A model generated the notes under the pieces. That model searched no databases, was not told the DNA's origin, and worked only from the letters and a program-made list of their open reading frames with translations. Of a DNA stretch of 64,000 nt, positions 26,520 to 38,435 are shown one piece after another. Source of the stretch: Rheinheimera riviphila. GTDB taxonomy: Bacteria > Pseudomonadota > Gammaproteobacteria > Enterobacterales > Alteromonadaceae. The position numbers and the translations under genes are program-made. How positions within the stretch are numbered: the first letter of the stretch is position 1; each line of letters opens with the position of its first letter. The stretch covers positions 1 through 64,000 of the forward strand of contig NZ_SACS01000001.1 in NCBI RefSeq assembly GCF_004005945.1, given 5' to 3'.

Positions 26520-27090
26520 AGACGTAATACAACACCCCGCCCAGTGCAACCGTGCCCCAACCTAACCAGTCGACGATATCACGCAGTTTTTGCTGCATTT
26601 TGGCACCGCCCCAGTACATTAAACCCGCCACCAGAAAAAAGCGGCTGGCACGGCCAATCAAAGATGCGATAACAAAGGGTAAAAACGCCATATGCATCAA
26701 ACCGGCACCGACGGTAAACAATTTATAGGGAATGGGTGAAAAGCCTGCAACAAACACCACCCAGACGCCATATTCAATGAACCAACGCTCGACCAGCGCA
26801 AACGTTTCCTGATAGCCCATATATTGGATAAATGGCAGCACCACTGGATCATACAACCACCAGCCCAGCAGATAACCAAACATGCCTCCCAGCACGGAAG
26901 CAACCGTCGTTAACGTGGCGTAACGCCAGGCTTTTTCCGGATGCGCCAACGCCATCGGCGCCAGCATCACATCCGGTGGGATCGGGAAAATAACCGATTC
27001 AGTAAAACTTAAACCTGCTAAATACCGCTCTGCGTGACGATGTTTAGCCCAGGTCAACGCCTTGTCATACATCCATTGAAAAATCTTCAA
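26512..27090 (-). CDS. yqaA: YqaA-family inner-membrane protein (DedA/SNARE-associated group)
   Basis: This 192-aa protein has four to five hydrophobic helices and the family stretch SFTESVIFPIPPDVMLAPMA, followed by GFSPIPYKLFTVGAGLMHM. YqaA proteins are distant DedA relatives of unknown transport function. The start appears to be TTG at 27090, with TGAGG eight bases upstream; the first ATG (27072) would remove six residues. It lies between pcm and nlpD, an order also seen in other Alteromonadales. Confidence 0.85.
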   Translation of the reverse strand: MKIFQWMYDKALTWAKHRHAERYLAGLSFTESVIFPIPPDVMLAPMALAHPEKAWRYATLTTVASVLGGMFGYLLGWWLYDPVVLPFIQYMGYQETFALVERWFIEYGVWVVFVAGFSPIPYKLFTVGAGLMHMAFLPFVIASLIGRASRFFLVAGLMYWGGAKMQQKLRDIVDWLGWGTVALGGVLYYVYG

Positions 27091-27138
27091 ACTATGAACC
27101 TCAAAATACTAACCTCAAAATATGAACCTCAAACTCGT
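27083..27138. repeat. Tandem 14-bp repeat across the yqaA start
   Basis: Four units: ATCTTCAAACTATG, AACCTCAAAATACT, AACCTCAAAATATG and AACCTCAAACTCGT. Read on the minus strand, each of the last three contains TTTGAGGTT, a ribosome-binding-like GAGG, so the duplications multiplied the potential binding sites before the TTG start of yqaA. Confidence 0.75.
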
Positions 27139-27146
27139 GTAAAAAA

Positions 27147-27803
27147 TCAGGCAAGCTCGCCGGGAACTAAAGGCACAAACCGGACAGCTTCAACATCTTT
27201 TTGCGAAAATTCTTCGCCATTGCGGGTATAAACCCGAAGCACCTGTTCCTGGCTACCAACCGGGATCACCAGTCTTCCGCCATCAGCAAGCTGCTGTAAT
27301 AAGGCTTCGGGCACTTGCGTCGGTGCGGCGGTGACAATAATGCAATCAAAAGGTGCTTTGGTGGCCCAACCGAGCCAACCATCACCATGCTTCATCGAGA
27401 CATTATGTAAATCAAGCTGTTGCAGACGACGCTTCGCCTGAAACTGCAGGGTTTTAATCCGTTCCACGGTGCAGATTTGGCTGAACAACCGCGCCAGAAT
27501 AGCGGTTTGATAACCAGAGCCGGTGCCAATTTCCAGCACCTTTTGTGGTTTCCAGCCTTCGATATCCAGCGGTTCCAGCAATAACTCAGTCATCCGCGCC
27601 ACGATATAAGGCTGGGAAATCGTTTGCCCCTGACCTATGGGTAACGCGGTGTTTTCATAAGCTTTATGCGCCAGTACCAGTTCCACAAACAAATGCCTTG
27701 GGATCTGCGCAATCGCATCCAGCACTTTGGCGTTGCGAATACCGTCCTGCTGAAGTTTTTGTGCCAGCAGCGCGGCGCTGCGAGGAGTTGCCACCGCCAT
27801 CAT
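27147..27803 (-). CDS. pcm: Protein-L-isoaspartate O-methyltransferase
   Basis: This 218-aa protein repairs isoaspartyl residues using AdoMet. Family motifs seen are [20 protein letters not shown], the AdoMet-binding [15 protein letters not shown] and [20 protein letters not shown]. It starts with ATGATG overlapping the surE stop (TGATG), so it is translationally coupled to surE, as in E. coli. Confidence 0.96.
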   Translation of the reverse strand: MMAVATPRSAALLAQKLQQDGIRNAKVLDAIAQIPRHLFVELVLAHKAYENTALPIGQGQTISQPYIVARMTELLLEPLDIEGWKPQKVLEIGTGSGYQTAILARLFSQICTVERIKTLQFQAKRRLQQLDLHNVSMKHGDGWLGWATKAPFDCIIVTAAPTQVPEALLQQLADGGRLVIPVGSQEQVLRVYTRNGEEFSQKDVEAVRFVPLVPGELA

Positions 27804-28555
27804 CAGAGCTCGATTCCAGCGAGCCAGTCACGTAGCGGTTCAATGCTACGATAAGCGGTCATATCAATTTGTAATGGCGTAATCGAAGCATACCCATTCG
27901 CAACCGCATAAAAGTCAGTGCCTTCACCGCCATCGAGTTCTGGCCCAAGCGAGCCATACCAATAAATCGAACGACCCCAGGGATCGGTGGTGCTGGTCAT
28001 GGTTTCTGCTTTATGCCGCCGACCCAGCCTTGTGACCTGAATGCCTTTAAGCTCGTCGATAGGAATCGCTGGTACATTAATATTCAGAATTTGGTCGGCC
28101 GGTAACGGGTGGGATTTGAGTTTTTTAATCACCTGCAAGGTGACATAAGCGGCGGTTTCAAAATGCTCGTCGGTATGACCGGCCAGAGATACTGCAATGG
28201 CTGGTAAGCCGAGATGACGGCCTTCAGTGGCGGCGGCGACGGTACCTGAATACAGCACATCGTCACCCATATTGGCACCGTGATTGATGCCAGCGACCAC
28301 TAAATCCGGCGCTTCGGTACACAACTGGCTGATCGCCAGATGCACGCAGTCAGTCGGCGTGCCGTTCACCGCAATAAAACCATTGTCGAGACGTTGGGTG
28401 CGCAGCGGGTTTAATAAAGTTAATGAGTTACTGGCGCCACTACAATTACGATCCGGGCCGACAGTCGTCACCTCGGCAATCGACGTTAAAGCCTGGTGCA
28501 ACACCATAATTCCTTTGGCATAGACCCCATCATCATTACTTAATAAAATCCGCAT
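27803..28555 (-). CDS. surE: 5'/3'-nucleotidase SurE
   Basis: This 250-aa metal-dependent phosphatase starts [16 protein letters not shown], with the two metal-binding Asp in SNDDG, and has [21 protein letters not shown] and INVPAIP. SurE hydrolyses nucleoside monophosphates and polyphosphate and is linked to stationary-phase survival. Its start directly follows the truD stop; pcm overlaps its end. Confidence 0.96.
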   Translation of the reverse strand: MRILLSNDDGVYAKGIMVLHQALTSIAEVTTVGPDRNCSGASNSLTLLNPLRTQRLDNGFIAVNGTPTDCVHLAISQLCTEAPDLVVAGINHGANMGDDVLYSGTVAAATEGRHLGLPAIAVSLAGHTDEHFETAAYVTLQVIKKLKSHPLPADQILNINVPAIPIDELKGIQVTRLGRRHKAETMTSTTDPWGRSIYWYGSLGPELDGGEGTDFYAVANGYASITPLQIDMTAYRSIEPLRDWLAGIEL

Positions 28556-29701
28556 TTAACACTCCAACATAACTTGTTCGCGGCCAAGATCCTGATATTT
28601 AACCAGTTCACGTAACACCGATGTCGCAAAACAACCGGTCGGTAACGCAAATTGCAGCGCGAGTGTATCATCTTGCCACTGATAACTCAGCGCTTTTGGC
28701 ACCAGTCGGCAGGAACGCCGTTCGGTATTGACGTTGAGATCACAGAGCGCCTGCACCCAATGTTGATAAGGCGCCAACTGCTGTAATTGCCAGTCCAGCG
28801 CAGCGCCGGTTTCCAGCACTTTGCCAATGCCGGGTAAAATAGCCGTTGGATGCAAATCCTGTTCCTGTAAGCGCTGGGAAATTTCGTCGGTGAGTTCCGG
28901 CACACTAAATACCGAACCCGAACCATCAAGCTGCACCACGGCACCCGGTAATAAGGTTAAAAACAGCTGCTCACGCACCCGCGCCGACACCTGCTGATTA
29001 AACAGCATCGAGCGGCTGGCTGATAATGCTAAACCCCGCAGTTGCCGATCCGGAATACTTTCACCGGCAAATAACCGCGCCGCCAACTGCAGGTTGCCAC
29101 CAAAATGGCCAAAGCGTTGTTCACCATAATAATTCGGTACACCTTGCTGAATTTGTTGCAGTTTTGCTTCTAATTCTGCTTGGTCACTGACGTTACGTAG
29201 TTTGAGCTGAAAATGGTTTTGTTTAATCGAGCCTAATTTTAACCGGCGTTGATGACGCACGGTTTGCAGAATCCGCACCCCTTCGATGTTCCAGTCCTGA
29301 TAATGCAGCTCTTGTTTAATTGGTACCGGCAAGCAAAACCATTGCCGGGTCACTGCATGGCGATCTTTGAGGCCAGCATAACTGACCAACCGCGCTTTTA
29401 AACCGGCGGCAGCGGCAATTTGCTTCGCCACGTATTGCGTGTTCTGACCGATTTTTTCGACCAGTAATAACAAATGTTCGCCATGGCCAGTTGGGGTGAA
29501 GCTCAGCTCTTCATCGACGATAAAATCATCGGCTTGAGTACGCAGATTAGCGGTCGCTTGTGGCTCACCATACAAATACGCCAAAGGCGGAAACTGCGGC
29601 GCTTCAGCGCGACGGGCTTGTGGGGCATCGGTTGCTTCGGCTGGCAGATCACTTGTTATTTCAAGCGGTTGCGCTGGCAAAATTTCTGAGTGACCGGTCA
29701 T
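28556..29701 (-). CDS. truD: tRNA pseudouridine(13) synthase TruD
   Basis: This 381-aa protein makes pseudouridine 13 in tRNA-Glu. The catalytic Asp lies in [16 protein letters not shown], and the family motif [12 protein letters not shown] is present. Compared with E. coli it has an N-terminal extension of about 33 residues rich in Ala, Pro and Glu. The start overlaps the ispF stop by ATGA, which supports the long form. Confidence 0.95.
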   Translation of the reverse strand: MTGHSEILPAQPLEITSDLPAEATDAPQARRAEAPQFPPLAYLYGEPQATANLRTQADDFIVDEELSFTPTGHGEHLLLLVEKIGQNTQYVAKQIAAAAGLKARLVSYAGLKDRHAVTRQWFCLPVPIKQELHYQDWNIEGVRILQTVRHQRRLKLGSIKQNHFQLKLRNVSDQAELEAKLQQIQQGVPNYYGEQRFGHFGGNLQLAARLFAGESIPDRQLRGLALSASRSMLFNQQVSARVREQLFLTLLPGAVVQLDGSGSVFSVPELTDEISQRLQEQDLHPTAILPGIGKVLETGAALDWQLQQLAPYQHWVQALCDLNVNTERRSCRLVPKALSYQWQDDTLALQFALPTGCFATSVLRELVKYQDLGREQVMLEC

Positions 29702-30183
29702 GCAGTTTTCACCAATAACACCACAGCTTCTACCGCAATCCCTTCTTTACGCCCCACAAAACCGAGTTTTTCGGTGGTGGTGGCTTTGACATTCACTTGC
29801 GACAGTTCCGTCTGTAAATCCGCCGCCAGCACTTCACGCATCGCGTTGATATGCGGCGCCATTTTTGGTGCCTGCGCCATAATGGTCACATCCAGATTCC
29901 CCAGTTGATAACCCAGCGTTTTTACATCGGCAAATACTTTACGCAATAAAATCCGGCTGTCGATGCCTTTAAAAGCAGCATCGGTATCCGGGAAATGATG
30001 GCCAATATCGCCAAGTGCCACCGCGCCTAACAGCGCATCAGACACCGCATGTAACACCACGTCACCATCGGAGTGCGCCAATAAACCTTGGTCATACGCT
30101 ATTTTGACACCGCCTAAGGTGATAGGGCCATCGCCGCCAAACGCGTGCACATCAAAACCGTGGCCAATCCGAAAAGGGGTCAT
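29698..30183 (-). CDS. ispF: 2-C-methyl-D-erythritol 2,4-cyclodiphosphate synthase
   Basis: This 161-aa zinc enzyme forms the cyclodiphosphate in the MEP isoprenoid pathway. Metal ligands lie in [10 protein letters not shown] and in [21 protein letters not shown] and [10 protein letters not shown] follow. It overlaps both neighbours by 4 bp (ATGA) in the ftsB-ispD-ispF-truD-surE-pcm chain. Confidence 0.97.
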   Translation of the reverse strand: MTPFRIGHGFDVHAFGGDGPITLGGVKIAYDQGLLAHSDGDVVLHAVSDALLGAVALGDIGHHFPDTDAAFKGIDSRILLRKVFADVKTLGYQLGNLDVTIMAQAPKMAPHINAMREVLAADLQTELSQVNVKATTTEKLGFVGRKEGIAVEAVVLLVKTA

Positions 30184-30869
30184 TGTTGCTCCAGATAAAA
30201 ACGAGCCAGGGCTAAATCTTCTGGCTGGGTAATTTTAATATTGTCGGCGCGCCCAGGCACTAACAGCACCGGATGTCCGGCCCATTCCAGTGCTGATGCT
30301 TCGTCGGTGATGGCAATGCCTGCGGCTAACGCCTGGCTTAAACAGTCACGTAACAGGGCTGTCGGGAAAAGTTGTGGGGTTAAGGCGTGCCATAACTGCT
30401 GGCGCGAAACCGTATGGTCAACTTTGGAAAGTGGCGATGCGCCATCACCACGTTTCATGGTGTCACGAACTAAGGTCGCCAGAATTCCGCCGGCTTGTGT
30501 TGAAAAGCACTGCTGTAATAAGTTTTCAATATCGGCAATGTGTACCAGCGGACGGGCGGCGTCATGCACCAACACCCATGGAAATTGTTCCGCATCAATC
30601 GCATGTAAGGCATTGAGGACTGAGTTGGCGCGTTCAGCACCACCAAGCACCCGGGTTACTTTTGGTTGTTGCGCTAAAGAAGTGGCTTCAAAATAAGGAT
30701 CTTCAGCAGATAACGCCAGCCAGATCTGGCCAAGTTGCGGCAGTTGTAATAACCGGCCAACCGTATGTTCAAGAATGGTTTTACCAGCGAGTTGCAAATA
30801 TTGCTTGGGCCGGTCGGCTTGCATCCGTTGCCCGATGCCAGCGGCAGGGATCACCACCGCAACCTTCAT
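30180..30869 (-). CDS. ispD: 2-C-methyl-D-erythritol 4-phosphate cytidylyltransferase
   Basis: This 229-aa enzyme activates MEP with CTP in the isoprenoid pathway. The N-terminal nucleotide-binding motif [17 protein letters not shown] and VHDAARPLV are typical. It overlaps ispF downstream and ftsB upstream, each by ATGA. Confidence 0.97.
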   Translation of the reverse strand: MKVAVVIPAAGIGQRMQADRPKQYLQLAGKTILEHTVGRLLQLPQLGQIWLALSAEDPYFEATSLAQQPKVTRVLGGAERANSVLNALHAIDAEQFPWVLVHDAARPLVHIADIENLLQQCFSTQAGGILATLVRDTMKRGDGASPLSKVDHTVSRQQLWHALTPQLFPTALLRDCLSQALAAGIAITDEASALEWAGHPVLLVPGRADNIKITQPEDLALARFYLEQQ

Positions 30870-31150
30870 TTTTTACCTTGCGCGGTAATTAAGCGGAAAA
30901 ATACTTCGTCTTGTTTGATTAAGCCCAGCTCGTTGCGGGCACGCTCTTCAATCGAATCGAGGCCTTGTTGTAAATCGGCGACATCGGCCTGCAGCATCTT
31001 ATTGCGTTTTTCCAGTTCGAGATTGCTGGCCTGATGCGTTTTCAGCTCTTCTTTATGCTGCAGATATTCTTTGACACTGTGCTGACCGAGCCACAGCCGG
31101 TATTGCAAAGCACCACAGATAATCAGCAGGATCAGTACTAAAATGCGCAT
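30866..31150 (-). CDS. ftsB: Cell division protein FtsB
   Basis: This 94-aa protein has one N-terminal transmembrane helix (about 3-20) and a periplasmic coiled coil (about 28-70) ending in RARNELGLIKQDEVFF, as in FtsB. It bridges FtsL and FtsQ in the divisome. It is the first gene of the overlapping operon with ispD. The 124-bp gap upstream holds no gene and no promoter that I can assign. Confidence 0.93.
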   Translation of the reverse strand: MRILVLILLIICGALQYRLWLGQHSVKEYLQHKEELKTHQASNLELEKRNKMLQADVADLQQGLDSIEERARNELGLIKQDEVFFRLITAQGKK

Positions 31151-31274
31151 ACAGCACCAGAACGGTTGGAATGAGCTTTATTATGAAGGGTCAGGCTGCT
31201 GCTGAAAAGCCCTCAAAGGCGCAATTTAGCTGGTGACAGGCAGAAATATTGCGCTAAGCAGGCTGGTCTCTCGC

Positions 31275-31934
31275 TTATCGCAGATCTTTTTTCGCCGGAT
31301 GGGGTTTGGCAAAGTTTTGCCAGTTCAAGCGACTTGCCAGCAACATCTCACGCAGACTTAACAAACGCGGTAATTTCCGTTCCTGATTGCGCCACTGATG
31401 GCCACAACAAACCGCCACCAACACCGCTTTGCCTGGTTTTAACAACAGCTTTTGCTGATTGTCCGGCTCTTGCGGCCAACCCGCCATTGCAAACCAGCCA
31501 TGTTCATTACAATGAATACGCTGGCCGTCATGGTCAATTTCATCAATCGAATCGAGGCGGATTTGTTCAAGCTGGTTTTGCTGTGGGTCTTTGATGTACA
31601 CCGGCACTAACAAACCGAGTTTGGCGTACTTGTGGTAATAGCTGAAAATACTTTCGGATTCATCGACATGCGGCACCGGACAGACCTTGCTCTGGCTATG
31701 CAGCCAACAGGCATTCTGGCTGTCGAGGGTCAGTGGTGATGGGTGTTTCAGAATTAACGAAGCGGCTTCACGCACATAAAACGGCAAGCTGGCCAGCCGT
31801 TTGGTCAACAGCGGTAGCTGCTCAGACGGCGTCTGCGACAGACGTAATAACTCGCGCTCGTACAAGGTGTTGCACAGCTCAGTGTAAGTCTGTTGATGCT
31901 CCGGACTCAACCAGAGTTCGTTTTGCATACTCAT
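31275..31934 (-). CDS. Conserved-looking hypothetical protein
   Basis: I do not recognise this 219-aa protein. It has no signal peptide and no membrane segment. It is Gln/Leu-rich with a few Cys and Trp (KVCPVPHVDE, CCGHQWRNQE) and a basic C-terminus. The Cys residues do not form a standard zinc-binding spacing. It lies alone between ftsB and eno on the same strand. Codon use looks like that of its neighbours, so it is probably a real, resident gene. A second ATG at 31928 is an alternative start. Confidence 0.7.
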   Translation of the reverse strand: MSMQNELWLSPEHQQTYTELCNTLYERELLRLSQTPSEQLPLLTKRLASLPFYVREAASLILKHPSPLTLDSQNACWLHSQSKVCPVPHVDESESIFSYYHKYAKLGLLVPVYIKDPQQNQLEQIRLDSIDEIDHDGQRIHCNEHGWFAMAGWPQEPDNQQKLLLKPGKAVLVAVCCGHQWRNQERKLPRLLSLREMLLASRLNWQNFAKPHPAKKDLR

Positions 31935-32078
31935 GCGCCGATGTTAGCTGTTTTCCGAGCACTGTCAAAGCTGATCCTTGCTCAACGAACGGCAAGACAA
32001 GCTTCAAAAAAAGGCCAGACCAATCATTCACATACAAAATGCATGATCAACCGGGCCCTTACGATACACAAATCAGCT

Positions 32079-33414
<1,336 letters not shown>

Positions 33415-33415
33415 T

Positions 33416-33543
33416 TATACCCTTCATCCTTGAAGATGCGGGGTTGTTGGCCGCCTTCACGAACCCCAGTCACTTAGAACAGCTAAGCTCCTGGGGCTTC
33501 GTTCAGTTGCCGCCTACCCGAATCTTCAATGATTTTGGGTATA
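33416..33543. repeat. Small repeat element with TATACCC inverted ends, copy A
   Basis: This 128-bp unit begins TATACCCTTCATCCTTGAAG and ends TCAATGATTTTGGGTATA. Its reverse-oriented relative is at 50019-50177. The two share both ends (TATACCC...AAGAT-CGGG...GCCTACCCGAATCTTCAATGAT) and a central CAGTCAC-TAG block, but differ in internal length. No open reading frame is inside, so a MITE-like or REP-like element is likely. It sits between pyrG and eno. Confidence 0.75.
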
Positions 33544-33560
33544 TAGCACGGCTTCTTCAA

Positions 33561-35237
<1,677 letters not shown>

Positions 35238-35373
35238 CTACCTGAAATTCAATAGCTTAGCGGTGAATGAACACTGCGCTAGGTGGGAATTTCAGATTTG
35301 ATATCAGGACGGGCGGAAAGTATAGCAAAGCCACCGCCAAGGCTCAATCGAAAGCTGAGTGGTGGCGCTGGTT

Positions 35374-36159
35374 TTACGTCGCCATCCGTTTGGCCAGCTG
35401 CCAGGCGGCTTCCATTTGTTCCAGACTGGCAACTCCGACTGGCGTGCTGGTCTCTGCAAGCTGCTGCTCAACACTTCGAAACCTTCGTTCAAATTTGGCG
35501 TTGGCCTGGCGCAAAATACCTTCCGGCTCCAGGCCATGTTTGCGCACCACATTGACCAGCGCAAACATCAAATCACCCAGCTCATCGGCAAGCTCGGCCG
35601 AGCCTGGTGCCGTTTGCTCGACTTCTAAGATTTCTTCTTTGACTTTGTCCCAACAACCGTCAACGGATGGCCAGTCAAAACCAACCGTGGCGCAGCGTTT
35701 TTGCAATTTATAAGCGCGGCTGAGCGCCGGTAAACTGGCAGGCACGTTATCTAACACACTGTCTAAGCCGGATTTTTTGCGCTCGCTACTCTTTAGCGCT
35801 TCCCAGTTTTGCAAAGCGCTGGTTGCATCAGTACCGCCACCAGCGGTTTCAGAGCCAAAAATATGCGGATGACGGCGGGTAAGTTTGTCGCAAATGGCTG
35901 CTACACAATCGTTAAATTCAAAGCGGCCTTGCTCAAAGGCCATCTGGCTGTAAAACACCACCTGAAACAGTAAATCGCCGAGCTCGTCTTTTAAATCGTC
36001 AAAATCGCCCCGTTCAATGGCGTCCGCCACTTCATAAGCTTCTTCAATGGTGTAAGGCACTATGGTCTGAAAAGTCTGGGCTTTGTCCCAGGCGCAGCCT
36101 TGCTGTGGGTGGCGTAAGGTCGCCATAATGGCCAGCAAGTCGTTGATATTGTTTGACAT
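35374..36159 (-). CDS. mazG: Nucleoside triphosphate pyrophosphohydrolase MazG
   Basis: This 261-aa enzyme hydrolyses NTPs and dNTPs to monophosphates and lowers ppGpp effects in E. coli. It has two MazG repeats, each with the metal-binding EExxE/D helix (TIEEAYEVADAIERGDFDDL and ELADELGDLMFALVNVVRKH). The start at 36159 (MSNNINDLL) matches E. coli; the longer frame adds 24 unrelated residues. It follows relA on the same strand, as in E. coli. The gap to pyrG (35202-35373) holds nothing I can name. Confidence 0.95.
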   Translation of the reverse strand: MSNNINDLLAIMATLRHPQQGCAWDKAQTFQTIVPYTIEEAYEVADAIERGDFDDLKDELGDLLFQVVFYSQMAFEQGRFEFNDCVAAICDKLTRRHPHIFGSETAGGGTDATSALQNWEALKSSERKKSGLDSVLDNVPASLPALSRAYKLQKRCATVGFDWPSVDGCWDKVKEEILEVEQTAPGSAELADELGDLMFALVNVVRKHGLEPEGILRQANAKFERRFRSVEQQLAETSTPVGVASLEQMEAAWQLAKRMAT

Positions 36160-36188
36160 GAACAAGTTCCAAAACTGAGTCAATAACA

Positions 36189-36207
36189 AGGGGCAATCGC
36201 TGCCCCT
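36189..36207 (-). terminator. Hairpin after relA, possible terminator
   Basis: AGGGGCA and TGCCCCT arms enclose a 5-nt loop. On the relA strand the following sequence (TGTTATT) is only moderately T-rich, so termination is probably partial and mazG may still be co-transcribed. Confidence 0.5.
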
Positions 36208-36239
36208 GTTTTTATAATATTTCGATAGCAAGATGTCGA

Positions 36240-38432
36240 TTAATGCGAACGCTTAGCCTCAATCACATCATCAATCAGACTGACTTTAGTCAGCAATTTA
36301 TTCAGTGAATCCAGGTTATACAGTTCCAGCGTCATATTAATAATGGCGGTCTGGCGCGCGACATCGGAATTACTGCTCATCCTAAGCACATTGGCTTTTT
36401 CGTTGGCCAGGATGCTGGTAATATCGCGCAGTAGACCATTGCGGTCATGCGCCACGATGCGAATTGTCACTTCGTAGCCTGAGGCATATTGATCGCCCCA
36501 GGTCGCTTCGACCACCCGTTCCGGATGTTGCTCCTGCAGGTTTTTAAACTGGTCACAATCATCGCGGTGTACCGCAATACCCCGGCCCTGGGTGATATAG
36601 CCAACGATGGCATCACCAGGTAATGGCTGACAACAACCCGCCATATGCGTCATCAAATTACCGACGCCCTGCACCACCACATGGCTTTTCGCCGGGGCTG
36701 GCGCCATTGGTTTGGTAATCAGCCTTGGATCAATTTCCGGCGGTTCGGCTTTGGCGTATTGGCTTTGGATGTAATGGACGACTTGCGTGACTTTAATCTC
36801 GCCGCCACCAATACCAACCAGCAATTCTTCCATCGAATTGACGTTAAAGCGATGAATGACTTTCACCGGTTGATCCAACACCAAATTCAGCCGGTGCAAT
36901 TCGGTATCCAATAACTCTTTACCAGCCGCGTAGTTTTTATCGCGATCCTGCAGCCGGAACCAATATTGCACCTTAGAGCGGGCGCGACTGGATTTTAAAT
37001 ACCCCTGATTCGGGTTTAACCAATCGCGACTAGGATTGGGCTCACGGCCGGTTAGAATTTCGACCTGATCGCCGGTTTTCAGCTGATAGGTAAAAGGTAC
37101 GATGCGGCCGGAGATTTTCGCGCCAATACAACGATGGCCAACATTGGAATGCACGTAATAAGCAAAATCGAGTGGCGTCGAGCCGAGCGGTAAATCGACA
37201 ATGTCGCCTTTGGGGGTAAACACATAAACCCGGTCTTCAGTGACCTGATTGCGCAGCTCTTCCGCCAACGAAGAATCGACCACTTCTTCCTGCCAGGCCA
37301 GAATTTTGCGCAGCCAACCAATTTTTTCATCCAGCGCCCCTTCACGGCCAGCCGGACCACCTTCTTTGTAGCGCCAATGCGCCGCGACCCCAAGCTCTGC
37401 ATCATCGTGCATCTGCCGGGTGCGGATCTGAATCTCAATCGGCCGGCCTTGCGGGCCGAGCACTACGGTATGAATGGACTGGTAACCGTTTTGCTTCGGC
37501 GTTGCGATATAGTCGTCGAATTCTTTCGGCAAATGCTGCCAGGAGGTATGCACGATGCCAAGCACTGCATAGCAGTCCTGCACTTTTTCAGTGACGATGC
37601 GCACGGCGCGAATATCGTATAGCTGGTCAAAAGCTAAATGCTTTTTCTGCATCTTTTTCCAGATGCTGAAAATATGCTTTGGCCGACCGTAGACTTCAAC
37701 TTTCAGGTTTTCGTCTTTCATCCGACTTTGGACACTATCGACAAATTCCTGCATATAGTGCTCGCGACCAAGCCGTTTATCTTCAAGCAAAGTCGCGATT
37801 TGTTTGTAGGTTTGTGGGTGCAAGTACCGGAAAGCTAAGTCTTCCAACTCCCATTTCAACTGGCCGATACCAAGCCGGTTGGCCAGCGGACCGAAAATGG
37901 CGTTGGTTTGCTTTGCTGCCAACACTCTGGTTTCTTCGTCGGCGTTTTTGACATCCCGCAGATAACAAATTTGTGCTGCCAGCTTAATCACCACTGCCCG
38001 CACATCTTCAACCATGGTCAGCAGCATTTTCCGTAGATTATCGGCTTGCTGGGCGTTCGGGGTTTGGCTTGGTCCCACCGGAATGGTGCGAATGGCTTCC
38101 ATTTGTTTGACCGCGGCCAGCATCACTAACACTGGAGGCTCAAACTGGCTGGTCAGGGTGTCGCAGGACAACACATCGGCTTCGACCAGCGGAAATAACA
38201 AAGCAGCGGTTAAGGCGTCTTTGTCCATCCGCAAATCGGCCAGAATTTCCACCATTTCCCAGCCGGTGCGCACTTGCGGGCAGGTTTGTTCGGTCAGCGC
38301 ATGTTGCTGCAGCCATTGTTCGGCTTCGAGCAAACAATTGATTTTTTTCTCCGGCAAACCAAGCGAACTGAGCCAGGCTGTGGTTTCGCCCGGGTTGTAT
38401 TCAGTACTGTGAGAATGCCGAACCGTGACCAT
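36240..38432 (-). CDS. relA: GTP pyrophosphokinase RelA
   Basis: This 730-aa ribosome-associated (p)ppGpp synthetase has a degenerate HD domain (the HD motif is replaced by VEADVLS, as in other RelA), the synthetase domain (VYGRPKHIFSIWKKMQKKH, DIRAVRI), TGS (VFTPKGDIVDLPLGSTPLDF), the zinc-finger-like HMAGCCQPLPGDAIVGY and a C-terminal ACT domain. It is RelA rather than SpoT because of the HD loss and the rlmD-relA-mazG context. It starts 3 bp after rlmD. Confidence 0.97.
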   Translation of the reverse strand: MVTVRHSHSTEYNPGETTAWLSSLGLPEKKINCLLEAEQWLQQHALTEQTCPQVRTGWEMVEILADLRMDKDALTAALLFPLVEADVLSCDTLTSQFEPPVLVMLAAVKQMEAIRTIPVGPSQTPNAQQADNLRKMLLTMVEDVRAVVIKLAAQICYLRDVKNADEETRVLAAKQTNAIFGPLANRLGIGQLKWELEDLAFRYLHPQTYKQIATLLEDKRLGREHYMQEFVDSVQSRMKDENLKVEVYGRPKHIFSIWKKMQKKHLAFDQLYDIRAVRIVTEKVQDCYAVLGIVHTSWQHLPKEFDDYIATPKQNGYQSIHTVVLGPQGRPIEIQIRTRQMHDDAELGVAAHWRYKEGGPAGREGALDEKIGWLRKILAWQEEVVDSSLAEELRNQVTEDRVYVFTPKGDIVDLPLGSTPLDFAYYVHSNVGHRCIGAKISGRIVPFTYQLKTGDQVEILTGREPNPSRDWLNPNQGYLKSSRARSKVQYWFRLQDRDKNYAAGKELLDTELHRLNLVLDQPVKVIHRFNVNSMEELLVGIGGGEIKVTQVVHYIQSQYAKAEPPEIDPRLITKPMAPAPAKSHVVVQGVGNLMTHMAGCCQPLPGDAIVGYITQGRGIAVHRDDCDQFKNLQEQHPERVVEATWGDQYASGYEVTIRIVAHDRNGLLRDITSILANEKANVLRMSSNSDVARQTAIINMTLELYNLDSLNKLLTKVSLIDDVIEAKRSH

Positions 38433-38435
38433 AAC

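Noticed and set aside
35330-35366. GCCACC...CTCA...TGAG...GGTGGC as a terminator between mazG and pyrG
   Set aside because: The two arms are asymmetric with large internal loops, and no T tract follows.
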